From: an uncultured Clostridia bacterium
GTDB lineage: Bacteria > Bacillota > Clostridia > Christensenellales > CAG-917
Length of the DNA stretch: 64,000 nt
Assembly: GCA_944332815.1 (NCBI GenBank)
Contig: CALVKQ010000002.1
Span: forward strand, 189,787 to 253,786
Reading direction: 5' to 3'
Part shown: positions 44,206 to 52,822 of the stretch, one piece after another
Position numbering within the stretch: the stretch's first letter is position 1
Layout of the letters: every line of letters starts with the position of its first letter
Translations under genes and position numbers: made by a program
Notes under the pieces: generated by a model
Databases searched by the model: none
The model's input: the letters and a program-made list of their open reading frames with translations, nothing else
Told to the model about the DNA's origin: nothing

Positions 44206-44232
44206 CTAGCACTCATTAACTCCGACTGCTAA
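44206..44232. promoter_or_regulatory. CIRCE element (HrcA operator)
   Basis: CTAGCACTC - 9 bases - GACTGCTAA, against the consensus TTAGCACTC-N9-GAGTGCTAA: one mismatch in each arm. Located just downstream of the hrcA promoter. Confidence 0.88.
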
Positions 44233-44233
44233 C

Positions 44234-44262
44234 AGTATATTTTTTTGTCTGCCAGATGTCAA
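44234..44262 (-). promoter_or_regulatory. sigma-A promoter of hrcA-grpE-dnaK-dnaJ
   Basis: Minus strand TTGACA (44257-44262), 17 bases, TATACT (44234-44239); the CIRCE begins two bases downstream. Confidence 0.8.
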
Positions 44263-44420
44263 TAGTTTAAGCCAATTTTTCGGAAAAAATTTGTGTCGGG
44301 CGCCCACGGGTGAGAATTAAGGTACGCGCGCGTCCGCGCACGCAGAGCGTCCGCCTCAGAAATTACGTCAAATCGGTTGCTTTTTTCAATGTGTTTTGCT
44401 ATAATCCGAACGCACGGTAA

Positions 44421-44496
44421 GCTGGTGTGGCTCAGCAGGCAGAGCGATTCACTCGTAATGAATAGGTCGGCGGTTCGAATCCGCCCACCAGCTCCA
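44421..44496 (+). tRNA. tRNA-Thr(CGT)
   Basis: 76 nt with encoded CCA. Acceptor GCTGGTG / CACCAGC; anticodon stem ATTCA/TGAAT with loop CTCGTAA, anticodon CGT (threonine ACG). The T-arm GGCGG-TTCGAAT-CCGCC is perfect. Its 3' end plus terminator is repeated twice downstream. Confidence 0.92.
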
Positions 44497-44499
44497 CAA

Positions 44500-44530
44500 A
44501 ACCCACTCAAGATGAGTGGGTTTCTTTTTC
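44500..44530 (+). terminator. terminator of tRNA-Thr
   Basis: AACCCACTCA / TGAGTGGGTT with AGA loop, then TCTTTTTC. Confidence 0.8.
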
Positions 44531-44728
44531 GCCGTGGGCGGCTTCTAACCTATTGCTGACGCGATTTTGCGCCCTGCTCGGCTCCGCTCGCAGAACAGAT
44601 GGCGCAAAATGCGCTATTCCGTCGCGCCTGCGCGCTCCTTACAAATCCACCAGCTCCACAAAACCCACTCAAGATGAGTGGGTTTCTTTTTCGCCGTGGG
44701 CGGATTCTTACCGGTCGCTGACGCGATT

Positions 44729-44866
44729 TTTTACCCCATCCCGAAATCAAAGATTTCGCGACGGGGACCCCGTATTTTACCCCATCCCGAAATCAAAGAT
44801 TTCGCGACGGGGACCCCGTATTTTACCCCATCCCGAAATCAAAGATTTCGCGACGGGGACCCCGTA
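44729..44866 (+). repeat. three perfect 46-bp tandem repeats, each a hairpin ending GGGGACCCCGTA
   Basis: Units at 44729, 44775 and 44821. Each can fold through CGAAATC / GATTTCG with CCC..GGGG outside. Same design as palindromes near 60.9, 61.35, 61.66 and 61.79 kb. Confidence 0.8.
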
Positions 44867-45014
44867 ATGCCCTGCTCGGCTCCGCTCGCAGAACAGATGG
44901 CGCAAAATGCGCTATTCCGTCGCGCCTACGCGCTCCTTACGAATCCACCGGTTCCACAAAACCCACTCAAGATGAGTGGGTTTCTTTTTCGCCGTGGTTA
45001 CTGTTTCGGTCCTC

Positions 45015-45695
45015 TTATTCTTTCTCTTTCTTTTGTTTGCTAGGCGCCGGTTGCATGCCGCAGGCGGCGAGTATTTTTTCGAGGTTCTTTTTGCGCGCGC
45101 CATTGTATGAAACGAAGAGGTCCACCATGTTCCAAATGAATGCCGTGAAGCAGCCGAAGATCCATTTGCATACGCCGAGCGCGATATAGCCGGCATACAG
45201 ACGGTCTATACCGGTGTAGAAGAACATCCACGAGAGCGCCGCCGTGACCGCCGCCGAACGCAGTTTGACATTCAGGGTGTTGCGCACCATAGGCATGGGC
45301 GCAGTCATTATCGTCTGCACCAATATGCCGTAACTTTTTCTGGGGACGTAGCGTTCGAGGATGCCGATGATGGCTGCTCTTTCCGCATACTCGGCTACGC
45401 CGCCTGCGCCAACGGGCGGAAACGGCATCATCCCGGCATTCTGCGGTGCCGGAGCAGGCGCAACGGCAGGAACATTGGGCGCAGCAGGCGCCTTAACGGG
45501 CATGGGAGCCGGCGCGACGCCCCCTTGCGCTTCTCCCCTCACCTGCGCATCCTGCCTGACCGGTGCTTCCTGTCTGACCTGTGGTTGAGCCGGCATAAGA
45601 CTGCACACCGTTCCGCAGTTCGGGCAGGTCGCACGCTGCGCCGAATCATCGACTGCGGCGATCGCGCCGCACTTGTAACACTTAAACTTTTTCAT
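45015..45695 (-). CDS. zinc-ribbon and TM2-like membrane protein
   Basis: 226 residues. N-terminal zinc ribbon (CYKCG ... CPNCG, residues 6-27), a Pro/Ala/Gln-rich flexible linker (~35-100), a short helical stretch, then two hydrophobic segments around 145-195 with a FFYTGIDRLYAGYIALGVCKWIF pattern. The pattern matches the TM2 domain (D-R-x-YLG-like turn). The C-terminus is basic. TM2 proteins are of unknown function in bacteria. AGGAGG-like signal before the ATG. Confidence 0.8.
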   Translation of the reverse strand: MKKFKCYKCGAIAAVDDSAQRATCPNCGTVCSLMPAQPQVRQEAPVRQDAQVRGEAQGGVAPAPMPVKAPAAPNVPAVAPAPAPQNAGMMPFPPVGAGGVAEYAERAAIIGILERYVPRKSYGILVQTIMTAPMPMVRNTLNVKLRSAAVTAALSWMFFYTGIDRLYAGYIALGVCKWIFGCFTAFIWNMVDLFVSYNGARKKNLEKILAACGMQPAPSKQKKEKE

Positions 45696-46048
45696 AACGA
45701 TCCTCCTTATATCCGAAGCGATGAACGAACATCGACATCATATTCCGCTCTTATCCAATCCCGTCCGCGACGATGAGCACCCCGTTTAGTCCTGCTATCG
45801 CCGCATATCAAAGGCAATTTATATGTCCATATAACAATATCACAAAATATATCCACAGACAAGACAAATCATTCTATATGCAGCGTTTTCATATATAAGG
45901 AAATCTAAAAATCGCAAGCGCCTCCCCACACCGCAGCGATAGATAAAATCGAACGAACCTCCCGACGTCTTCTCAACAAGCAAAAACAGGCGGCATGGCG
46001 CCGCCTGTCGGTCGTGGGATGTTGAGTGGAGTTCGGGCGTTTTGATTC
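45696..46048. other. gene-free stretch with a terminator
   Basis: About 350 bases; apart from the terminator at 45982-46008 I see no gene, repeat or RNA. Confidence 0.5.
45982..46008 (-). terminator. terminator of the apbE-NusG_II-Gx gene group
   Basis: ACAGGCGGC / GCCGCCTGT stem; minus strand continues with TTTTTGCTTG. Confidence 0.7.
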
Positions 46049-46630
46049 TCAGTCGTTTGGAGGTTGAGCGGAGGGGGCGGAGGAGGTTTCGTGGGGGAGG
46101 CGGACGTAGACGTATTGCTTCTTCAAAGTCAGGGAATTGCGTTCGGCGAACGCCACGACGAAGTGACATATCACCCCCGTCACCAGCCCTGCTATGCCGC
46201 CTGCCAACACCATATACGGCAGATACGCGACGACGGCGCGCCCCACCACCGCCATGGACACCAGGATCTGCACCGTGTTGTGCACCATGCCCCCGGCGAC
46301 CGACAGCCCCGTCACGGAAAAGAGTTTCGTGCGCGACAGCACGACCATGACGACATACGCCGCGGCAGCCGCCGGCAGCGACCATACAAGCATGGAGATA
46401 TTGCCCGAAAACAGCGCGGCGAACAGACATTTAAGCGCCAGCACCACGCACCCCTCTCCCACTCCGACGAGCAGGAAACAGGCGAGCAGAACGACATTGC
46501 CCAACCCGAGTTTAGCGTAAGGCAGCGCAGGGATGAGCGGTGGGATCAGGTTCTCGATAAGTGATACGATGAGCGCAAGCGCGAGGAAGAGCCCGGAGAG
46601 GGCGACGCGGCGCGAAACATTCTTTTTCAT
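46049..46630 (-). CDS. Gx transporter family membrane protein (Hpre_diP_synt_I family)
   Basis: 193 residues from the ATG that overlaps the stop of the NusG_II gene (ATGA), behind GGAGGTGG. Five or six hydrophobic segments; starts with RRVALSGLFLALALIVSLIENLIPPLIP-like sequence typical of the family once named heptaprenyl diphosphate synthase component I. Its neighbours (NusG_II, ApbE) are the usual ones in flavin-based extracytoplasmic electron transfer loci, where this membrane protein may act in transport. Confidence 0.82.
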   Translation of the reverse strand: MKKNVSRRVALSGLFLALALIVSLIENLIPPLIPALPYAKLGLGNVVLLACFLLVGVGEGCVVLALKCLFAALFSGNISMLVWSLPAAAAAYVVMVVLSRTKLFSVTGLSVAGGMVHNTVQILVSMAVVGRAVVAYLPYMVLAGGIAGLVTGVICHFVVAFAERNSLTLKKQYVYVRLPHETSSAPSAQPPND

Positions 46631-47031
46631 GTTACGGCATCCACCTCCCTTTCCCCGACTTGTATGACCACGTGGTTGGGCAGACAGACTATCATGCCTC
46701 CCTCCGCGGACTGCGGCGCTGAATGCACGCATTCCTGCCCCTCGCAATCGGAGCGTGTGACGGACACCTTTCCGTCGCGGACTTCCAGCGTCATCCTGCC
46801 GTCCAGGATGTCGTACACCCCGTCCGTATCCAACGCGAAAGTATAGCGCAGCACGCCGTCCACATACACCCTTGCCTCATCGCCGCCCCCTCGGAGCGCG
46901 AATGCCACGGAAAGCGCGGCGGCGACAAGCAGGACAGCAATGAGAAGGATGTCCCACTTTTTGAAAATGGTCCTGGGCGCGGCGGCAACGCCGCTCTTCT
47001 CCTTTCCGCATGCCGACGAACGTCCTTTCAT
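46627..47031 (-). CDS. membrane-anchored NusG domain II protein
   Basis: 134 residues. One TM helix at ~25-45 (WDILLIAVLLVAAALSVAFAL), then an extracytoplasmic NusG_II domain with the hallmark SDCEGQECVHS ... GMIVCLPNHVVIQV. It is not transcription factor NusG. Overlaps the Gx gene by four bases. Function unknown; commonly genomically linked to ApbE and Rnf-type proteins. Confidence 0.85.
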   Translation of the reverse strand: MKGRSSACGKEKSGVAAAPRTIFKKWDILLIAVLLVAAALSVAFALRGGGDEARVYVDGVLRYTFALDTDGVYDILDGRMTLEVRDGKVSVTRSDCEGQECVHSAPQSAEGGMIVCLPNHVVIQVGEREVDAVT

Positions 47032-47097
47032 GTCATCCCTTATCCGCTAAAACAAGGTGTTTATCTTATTGTTTTTGCAAATCAACGCCAGAATTTG

Positions 47098-48102
47098 TCA
47101 AGCAGCCTGCATATCTCTTCCCCACGTAGCCGTGGTAAGGTCCTCATGCACGAAGACGGCGGCTATCTCCGGATATTCGGCGGAGAGCGCATCAAGCCAC
47201 TCTCTCCCCTTTTCCTCTCCTGCCACCATGATCGCGGTGGAGAGCGCGTCCCCCAACGCCCCGTCACGGCATATCACGGTGACGGAGATAAGACCGCTGT
47301 CCGCAGGTCTGCCCGTGAAGGGGTCGATGATGTGATGATATCTTTTGCCGTCCTTTTCGTAGTAACGCTCGTAATCGCCGCTGGTGCTTATGCACTCGCC
47401 GGAGTGCAACGTCACTATGCCTATGTATGCCTTTTCGGAGGGGCGCGGCGCGCCTATGCCTATCCTGTGATCCTTGCCCACGCCGCCGATGTTGCCGCCG
47501 AGATTGACCAGACATTCGCCCGTAAAGCCGCCCAGCGAACGCGCCACGGCGTCACCTTTGGCTATGCCACCGAGGTCGAGCATCGCTCCCTCTATGAGCT
47601 TTTCCACACTGTTGCTTTCGGGGTCCAACCTGAACGCGCGGTCAAACCCGACCTTGCCGCGTTCCGCCGCGACTTCTTCCGCGGAAGGCAGCTTTTCGGG
47701 CGCGACCCCCTGCACGAAGTCGCCTGCGGCAAAGCCCCACAACTCCACGAGCGGAGCGACGGTGGGGTCGTACGCACCGTCTGTGAGTTCGTAAGCGCGG
47801 TACGCTTTTCGGAGCAGCTGCATGGTGATGTCGCCGACGACGACGCTCTCCCCTGCCGCAGCGGCGTTTATCCTGCCGATGTCGCTGTCCGCTATCGCCG
47901 CCGACACCGCGAGTTCGGTGTTTTGCATTTCGAGAGCGGCGCGCTCCGCCTCCTCCGCGTTCGCGGTGGTTATGCAAAGCGTGGTGCCGAACACTTCAAA
48001 ATACTCCTCCTTCGCCGCGCTGTCGTTGCAGGCGGTGAAAGCGAGGAGTACGGTTGCGGCGACAGCGAGCGCTGCCACCCGTCTTTTTATCTTTCCTTTC
48101 AT
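47098..48102 (-). CDS. apbE: FAD:protein FMN transferase (ApbE), lipoprotein
   Basis: 334 residues. Signal peptide with lipobox (AFTAC). ApbE domain with LDLGGIAKGDAVARSL and VNLGGNIGGVG, and a C-terminal segment with the D-ALSTAIMVAGEEKG metal/FAD-site pattern. It covalently attaches FMN to threonine in extracytoplasmic proteins such as RnfG or fumarate-reductase-like proteins, using FAD and Mg. It precedes the NusG_II and Gx genes. No obvious target protein is encoded in this window. Confidence 0.92.
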   Translation of the reverse strand: MKGKIKRRVAALAVAATVLLAFTACNDSAAKEEYFEVFGTTLCITTANAEEAERAALEMQNTELAVSAAIADSDIGRINAAAAGESVVVGDITMQLLRKAYRAYELTDGAYDPTVAPLVELWGFAAGDFVQGVAPEKLPSAEEVAAERGKVGFDRAFRLDPESNSVEKLIEGAMLDLGGIAKGDAVARSLGGFTGECLVNLGGNIGGVGKDHRIGIGAPRPSEKAYIGIVTLHSGECISTSGDYERYYEKDGKRYHHIIDPFTGRPADSGLISVTVICRDGALGDALSTAIMVAGEEKGREWLDALSAEYPEIAAVFVHEDLTTATWGRDMQAA

Positions 48103-48126
48103 CGGATACCTTGCCGCAGGCTCCCT

Positions 48127-48993
48127 TTATCTGGAAGCGGACGTGAAAATGATGCCGTAAGTCCCGGGACCGCAATGCGCGCCTATGACGGGTCCGACGG
48201 GCTGGACGCATATCTCCGCACCGCCGGCAAGGGGCAGGATGCGCGAGCGCAGTTCCGCGGCGGCGTCGTCGTTGTCCGCGCCGACGATGAAGACGGGCGC
48301 GCCCTCCGTGAAGCGGTACTTCTGCTCGAATACGGACACGATATAACTCATGGCTTTTTTGGAGCCCTTCTGTTTGGTGAGCACGTCTATCTCGCCCTCT
48401 TTGTTGATGTAGAGCACGGGTTTAAGCTGCAAGACGTTGCCTATCGCCGCTTTTGCCGGCGACAGTCTGCCCCCTCTCGCGAGATATTTGAGGTCGTCCA
48501 CGACGAAGAGGACGCTGACATTCTGCACCAACGTGTCGAGATAGTCGCAGGTGCGGTCGATATCACCGCCGTTGGCGTTGAAGAATTTCGCCGCGAGATA
48601 CACCATGAGCCCTGCGCCCATACAGATGTTGAGGGTGTCGTAGCGGCGGTAAACGACGCCGGGATACTTGGCTTTGAGCTCCTGCACGGCGATGTCCAGA
48701 TAACTGAACGTGTTGGACATCTTGGAGGAAAACGCCACGTAAAGCACGTCCTCGCCGGCGGCAAAATACGGTTCCAGTATATCTATGTAAGTCTGGGGAT
48801 TGAGCCCTGCCGTGCTGACGGTCGCGCCTGCGCGCATCTTCTCGTAAAACCCTTTGAAATCGGTGTTTTCGCCGAGGTCGTAAAGTTTCTCTTCCCCGTC
48901 CACCGTGTAAGGCATGGGGATGACTTTGACGCCGAGTTCTTTCGCCGTGGTGTACCACAGCTCGCAATCCGTATCACAGAAAAAAACAGCCAT
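48127..48993 (-). CDS. DegV family fatty-acid-binding protein
   Basis: 288 residues. DegV features: FFCDTDCEL start, ATVSTAGLNPQTYID (the S/T pocket motif), VAFSSKMSNTF and the L-x-x-LARGGRLSPAKAAIGNVLQLKPVL block. These proteins bind fatty acids for the FakA-FakB phosphorylation system. Lies upstream of apbE with 24 bases between, same strand. Confidence 0.92.
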   Translation of the reverse strand: MAVFFCDTDCELWYTTAKELGVKVIPMPYTVDGEEKLYDLGENTDFKGFYEKMRAGATVSTAGLNPQTYIDILEPYFAAGEDVLYVAFSSKMSNTFSYLDIAVQELKAKYPGVVYRRYDTLNICMGAGLMVYLAAKFFNANGGDIDRTCDYLDTLVQNVSVLFVVDDLKYLARGGRLSPAKAAIGNVLQLKPVLYINKEGEIDVLTKQKGSKKAMSYIVSVFEQKYRFTEGAPVFIVGADNDDAAAELRSRILPLAGGAEICVQPVGPVIGAHCGPGTYGIIFTSASR

Positions 48994-49130
48994 TTCACAC
49001 TCCGTTACCGCGCTTTCGCGCAGACGCGCGGCATTCCGCCGCCGCAGTCACATTCTAACATATCCGCCGCCCACTGTCAACCGACGGAAACCCTCCTGAA
49101 AGAGCGTTCTCGCACGCTTTTCGGAAGACG

Positions 49131-50051
49131 TCATTTGCATTTGAGGAAAAAGTCGTCGTCGATGTGCCACACTCCGTCGACGGAACGCACCCCCACTTCG
49201 TGAGAAAACATGAGTTCCATAAGCGCGGCGCAGTCTATGAGCAACAGATTGCTGCGCTTGGCGGCGAAGGTCTTGGTTTCGCGGTGGAAATGCGCGTTGG
49301 TGATGAGTATGCCTTTGGTCGCACCCCACGCCGTCATGACCCCCAAAAACTCGCGCACCACTTTCACGGACACGTACGCTCTCTCGTTGAGCTTGGTCTT
49401 GGACTGGAAGAACACCAGTTCCTTGAACCCGGCAGGGTCCTCTATGTACAGTTTTCCGTCAATGCCGTTGTCATCGGGACCTGCGGTGAGCTCGTTGCGC
49501 TTGACCAGCCCTCCGTACACGGAAAGCAGCAACTTCATGCTGAGCTCCTCGAAGAACTCGCCGCCTGCTTCGCTTATCGCGTGCGTGAGGGCGCGGCGCA
49601 GCGCGGTCATATACTTCTCCGCGCTCAGTTTGCCCGATCTGAACTCCTGATACTTCTTGTCCGCCCCTTCCAACGCGCTGCCGAGAGGAGTGTCCGGATA
49701 CTTGGGCTGTTTGCTGGCGCGTTCTGCCGCCCTCTTGCGCTGGGCGCGGCGGCGCTGCGTCCTGGTGAGCCCGGTCTTGGTTTCCTGCACCGGTCTTGGG
49801 GGCGCAAGCCTGCCGTCATCCGTGGTCACAAGACTGCCCGATGCGAGCATCTCGTTGAGGACGACGCCCGTCAGACTTTTAAGACGCGTGTTCAAGGACT
49901 CGCAGCTGCGGTCTTTGAGTTCCGCCGCGGCGTAACCGTAACAGTTGAGCGAGCGCTCAATGAGCAGTTTACGTTCGGTGCCGTCCGCATCCAGAACGGA
50001 CTTGACGGCGCTTTCTATCTCTTGTTTGGTGGGAAAATCTCTCTTTGCCAT
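49131..50051 (-). CDS. Mrr-like restriction endonuclease family protein
   Basis: 306 residues from MAKRDFPTKQE behind AAAGGAGC. N-terminal winged-helix-like part (~1-90, resembling Mrr_N), a basic linker rich in Arg/Gln (~95-120), then the nuclease domain: GPDDNGIDGKLYIED with the catalytic Asp, VFFQSKTKL as Q-x-K, and GILITNAHFHRET as the following conserved strand. This matches Mrr_cat. Single Mrr-type enzymes cut modified DNA; no methylase is adjacent. Confidence 0.82.
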   Translation of the reverse strand: MAKRDFPTKQEIESAVKSVLDADGTERKLLIERSLNCYGYAAAELKDRSCESLNTRLKSLTGVVLNEMLASGSLVTTDDGRLAPPRPVQETKTGLTRTQRRRAQRKRAAERASKQPKYPDTPLGSALEGADKKYQEFRSGKLSAEKYMTALRRALTHAISEAGGEFFEELSMKLLLSVYGGLVKRNELTAGPDDNGIDGKLYIEDPAGFKELVFFQSKTKLNERAYVSVKVVREFLGVMTAWGATKGILITNAHFHRETKTFAAKRSNLLLIDCAALMELMFSHEVGVRSVDGVWHIDDDFFLKCK

Positions 50052-50226
50052 AATGCTCCTTTTTTTTGATTGTAACACACTACTTGCGTTTTTTACCTGC
50101 GCGCGAGAAAATTTATGCGCCGCAAAACCCAAAAAATTAATTTTTTACGTTTTAATTGTCGTTTAATTTAATAAAAATAACCTGTGAATGTCCTTAGGGA
50201 CGCACATTCCGATAAGGCGGCGAACG

Positions 50227-51333
50227 ATGGATAATTACGATAACTTCTTCAACGACATGAATAACGGCCCCGAGCGCACCCCCGTTTATCACACTCCCGA
50301 CAGTTCGGGCGGAGGACCCAACAAAAAGATGACGGCGGTGACGGTGCTGTTCGTGGTGATAGCCCTCATCATGTGCATCGCCATCGTCGCGAACGTGATA
50401 GTCCTCGCCAGCATGAAAAATCAGGTGTCGCAAGACTATGCGGACACGCTGACGGAAGCCGTGAACTCGGAGTACGAAAAAGCGATAGAGGAATATCTCG
50501 AAGGCAAGGACATCTCCGCCGACGTGCTGGAACAGATAAAAGAGGACGTCATCAACGCCCTCAACACTTCCGCCGCCGCAGTCGCAGGCACCAAGACCAT
50601 CTACTCCACCGTGCGGGTGGTGGCGCAGGGTGAAAGCACCACCTCCTACGGGTCGGGCTTCCTCATCACGGCGACGAACAAAAGCGGCGAAACGAAAAGA
50701 TACGTCGTCACCAACGCACACGTCGTGCTGGAAACCGTGGCGGACACCGGGTCGAGCGGTTGGCCCTTCGGCGGTTCGACCATCGAATACAGCTTTAAGG
50801 TGCGCAAAAAGATAACCTGCTCTCTCATGAACGGGGAATCGGGCTCCTTCGCCCTCCGCATCGTAGCCTACGGCTCTTATCTGGAAACCGAAGGCAATAC
50901 CGTCGTCGACCCGGATTACACCGAACTCCCCGACCTTGCGGTGCTCGAATTCTCTTCCGACTCCCCCGACGAAGAAACCTATCCCTCTCTCACCATAGCG
51001 GACGAGAGCGCGAACTACGGCGACAGCATCGCGGTGGTGGGCTATCCTGCCCCCGGCAGCGACCCTCGCGAAGCGATACTCAGCATTTCCACGGGCATCA
51101 TCTCCGCCACCGAGCACACCCTCTCCTCCTGGGGCGCAGGCACTTTCTATCAGACGGACAGCGCCATCAACGGCGGCAATTCGGGCGGCCCCATGGTCAA
51201 CAATAAGGGAGAAGTCATAGGCGTCGTGGAGTCCAAGATAACTTACGAAAACATAGAGAACATCGGCTACGCCGTGACCAGCATGACCCTCCGCAGCTTC
51301 CTCGCCGACGCAGGGCTCACCCTCGCGTCCTGA
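50227..51333 (+). CDS. membrane-anchored trypsin-like serine protease (HtrA-like, no PDZ)
   Basis: 368 residues from the ATG after AAGGCGGCG. Cytoplasmic N-terminal ~35 residues, a TM helix (~37-58), a coiled stretch, then a trypsin-like domain: VTNAHVV (His), LPDLAVLEF (Asp), GNSGGPM (Ser). The protein ends shortly after the protease domain, so the PDZ of classical DegP/HtrA is missing. Extracytoplasmic quality control is the likely role. Confidence 0.87.
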   Translation: MDNYDNFFNDMNNGPERTPVYHTPDSSGGGPNKKMTAVTVLFVVIALIMCIAIVANVIVLASMKNQVSQDYADTLTEAVNSEYEKAIEEYLEGKDISADVLEQIKEDVINALNTSAAAVAGTKTIYSTVRVVAQGESTTSYGSGFLITATNKSGETKRYVVTNAHVVLETVADTGSSGWPFGGSTIEYSFKVRKKITCSLMNGESGSFALRIVAYGSYLETEGNTVVDPDYTELPDLAVLEFSSDSPDEETYPSLTIADESANYGDSIAVVGYPAPGSDPREAILSISTGIISATEHTLSSWGAGTFYQTDSAINGGNSGGPMVNNKGEVIGVVESKITYENIENIGYAVTSMTLRSFLADAGLTLAS

Positions 51334-51425
51334 CCTCTCTCGCCCCACACTCACCTCCCCGTGCCGAAAAGGACGATGTATGTATAAGGCGCGCCCGACT
51401 GCGCAAACTGTAACGGGAGGTCATG

Positions 51426-51560
51426 ATGAAAAATTCCATGTGGATAGGAGCGATCCTGGGCGTCGTCACGGCGACCGCGATCTACTCGGCGAGCAATCAG
51501 AACCTGGTCAAAAAGACCAAAAAAGCGCTGCTCCACAAGTTGGAAGAAGTGCTGGACTGA
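51426..51560 (+). CDS. 44-residue small protein, YtxH-like
   Basis: ATG five bases after GGAGG (an ATG one codon earlier is too close). Short hydrophobic segment (WIGAILGVVTATAIYSA) followed by a basic amphipathic helix (LVKKTKKALLHKLEEVL). A terminator follows at once. It resembles small YtxH-type membrane-associated proteins; function unknown. Confidence 0.65.
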   Translation: MKNSMWIGAILGVVTATAIYSASNQNLVKKTKKALLHKLEEVLD

Positions 51561-51563
51561 AAA

Positions 51564-51590
51564 GACGGAGCATTTGCTCCGCCTTTTTTG
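51564..51590 (+). terminator. rho-independent terminator
   Basis: GACGGAGC-ATTT-GCTCCGCC, then TTTTTTG; also convergent to the cysteine desulfurase gene. Confidence 0.8.
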
Positions 51591-51650
51591 TTTTTTCTTG
51601 CCGTTAAATTCTAACGCCGCTCGGCGAAGGGTATCATGCCCGGGCGCGCC

Positions 51651-52787
51651 TCACAAGCCGCGCAGCCTCTCCACGGCGCGTTTCAGAATTACGAACGCCG
51701 CTTCCGCGTCCTCCTCCCCGTTCATGACGCCGAATGAGAACCTCACGGCGCCCTTTGCTTCCGCCGCGGAAAGCCCCATCGCCATGAGCGTACGGCTGGG
51801 CTCTGCGGAACCTGCCGAACACGCGCTCCCGTTGGACACGCACAGTCCGTCCAGATCCAGCGAAAATAACAGCTCTTCGCCCGTGATGCCTTCAAAACCG
51901 AAGTTCACTATGCCGGGCAGCGTGCGTTCCGCGTCCAGAGAGCCGTGCAACACCGCGCCCGGGATATCCCTGAGCACGCGCGCGGCGAACGCGTCCTTCA
52001 ACGCGCGCACCCTAGCGCTCTCCTCTCTCATGCGCGCGACCGCCGCTTTCAGCGCAGCCGCGGCGCCCACCGCTCCGGCGGTATCCGACGTTCCTCCTCT
52101 GCGCCCTCTCTCCTGCTCTCCGCCAGAATGGAAAGCGCCGAGGCGTACGCCGTTTTTGACATACAACACGCCGAAACCTTTCGGCCCCCCGAATTTGTGC
52201 GCGGATAGGGAAAGCATATCCGCGCCCGACGCCTTGACGTCAAGGGGAAGACTGCCTGCCGCCTGCACCGCGTCCGTGTGGAACAGCGCGCCGTAGGAGT
52301 GCGCCATACTCGCAAGTTCTGTTACGGGCTGCACCGAACCCGTTTCGTTATTGGCGGTCATGACGCTGACGAGCGCGGTGTCCTCCGTCATGAGCTTTTC
52401 CGCCTCCGACACGGACACGAAACACTCCCCGTCCACGGGGATGACCGTAAGTTCCGTCCCCCTGCTCCGCAGCGCTTTCGCGCTCTCGAACACCGCAGGG
52501 TGCTCCGCCGCGGACACCGCGACGCGCCCCTTTCCGAACGCCGCGCATTTCACCGCCCAGTTGTCCGACTCCGTCCCTCCGGACGTGAAGTAGATCTCCT
52601 CCGGGGAAGCGTTGAGGCACTCCGCTATATCGGCGCGCGCGGAAGCGAGCAGCTTCGCGCTCTCACGCCCGTAGTAGTGACGGGAGTCCGCGTTGCCGAA
52701 CACCTCGCGAAAAAGAGGGAGCATCGCCTTTTCCGCCTCCTCGCAGAGAGGAGTGGTGGCTGCGTTGTCGAGATATATCCTTTTCAT
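51651..52787 (-). CDS. cysteine desulfurase (NifS/IscS class)
   Basis: 378 residues from MKRIYLDNAATTPL. PLP-lysine in SLSAHKFGGPKG; the mobile cysteine loop is SNGSACSAGSAEPS. Fold type I aminotransferase; it moves sulfur from cysteine to Fe-S cluster or tRNA thiolation pathways. No iscU or mnmA is adjacent, so the partner is unknown. It follows proA by 36 bases. Confidence 0.93.
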   Translation of the reverse strand: MKRIYLDNAATTPLCEEAEKAMLPLFREVFGNADSRHYYGRESAKLLASARADIAECLNASPEEIYFTSGGTESDNWAVKCAAFGKGRVAVSAAEHPAVFESAKALRSRGTELTVIPVDGECFVSVSEAEKLMTEDTALVSVMTANNETGSVQPVTELASMAHSYGALFHTDAVQAAGSLPLDVKASGADMLSLSAHKFGGPKGFGVLYVKNGVRLGAFHSGGEQERGRRGGTSDTAGAVGAAAALKAAVARMREESARVRALKDAFAARVLRDIPGAVLHGSLDAERTLPGIVNFGFEGITGEELLFSLDLDGLCVSNGSACSAGSAEPSRTLMAMGLSAAEAKGAVRFSFGVMNGEEDAEAAFVILKRAVERLRGL

Positions 52788-52822
52788 AGCGAAAGGCGGA
52801 GAGCACTGCCTCCGCCGCAAAT

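Larger units (their letters stand above)
44485..44998 (+). repeat. repeat cluster: three copies of a tRNA-Thr 3'-end plus terminator unit with duplicated spacers
   Basis: Unit (CCACC[A/G]G..CCAC, terminator, CGCCGTGG) at 44485-44541 (the true tRNA end), 44647-44703 and 44945-44998; copies two and three have no tRNA body. A 72-bp spacer starting GCCCTGCTCGG is duplicated at 44571-44642 and 44869-44940. This fills the interval up to 45014; no gene is present. Confidence 0.75.

Noticed and set aside
46723..49203. 826-codon plus-strand frame opposite NusG_II, apbE and degV genes
   Set aside because: Antisense of clear genes; composition is that of a shadow frame.
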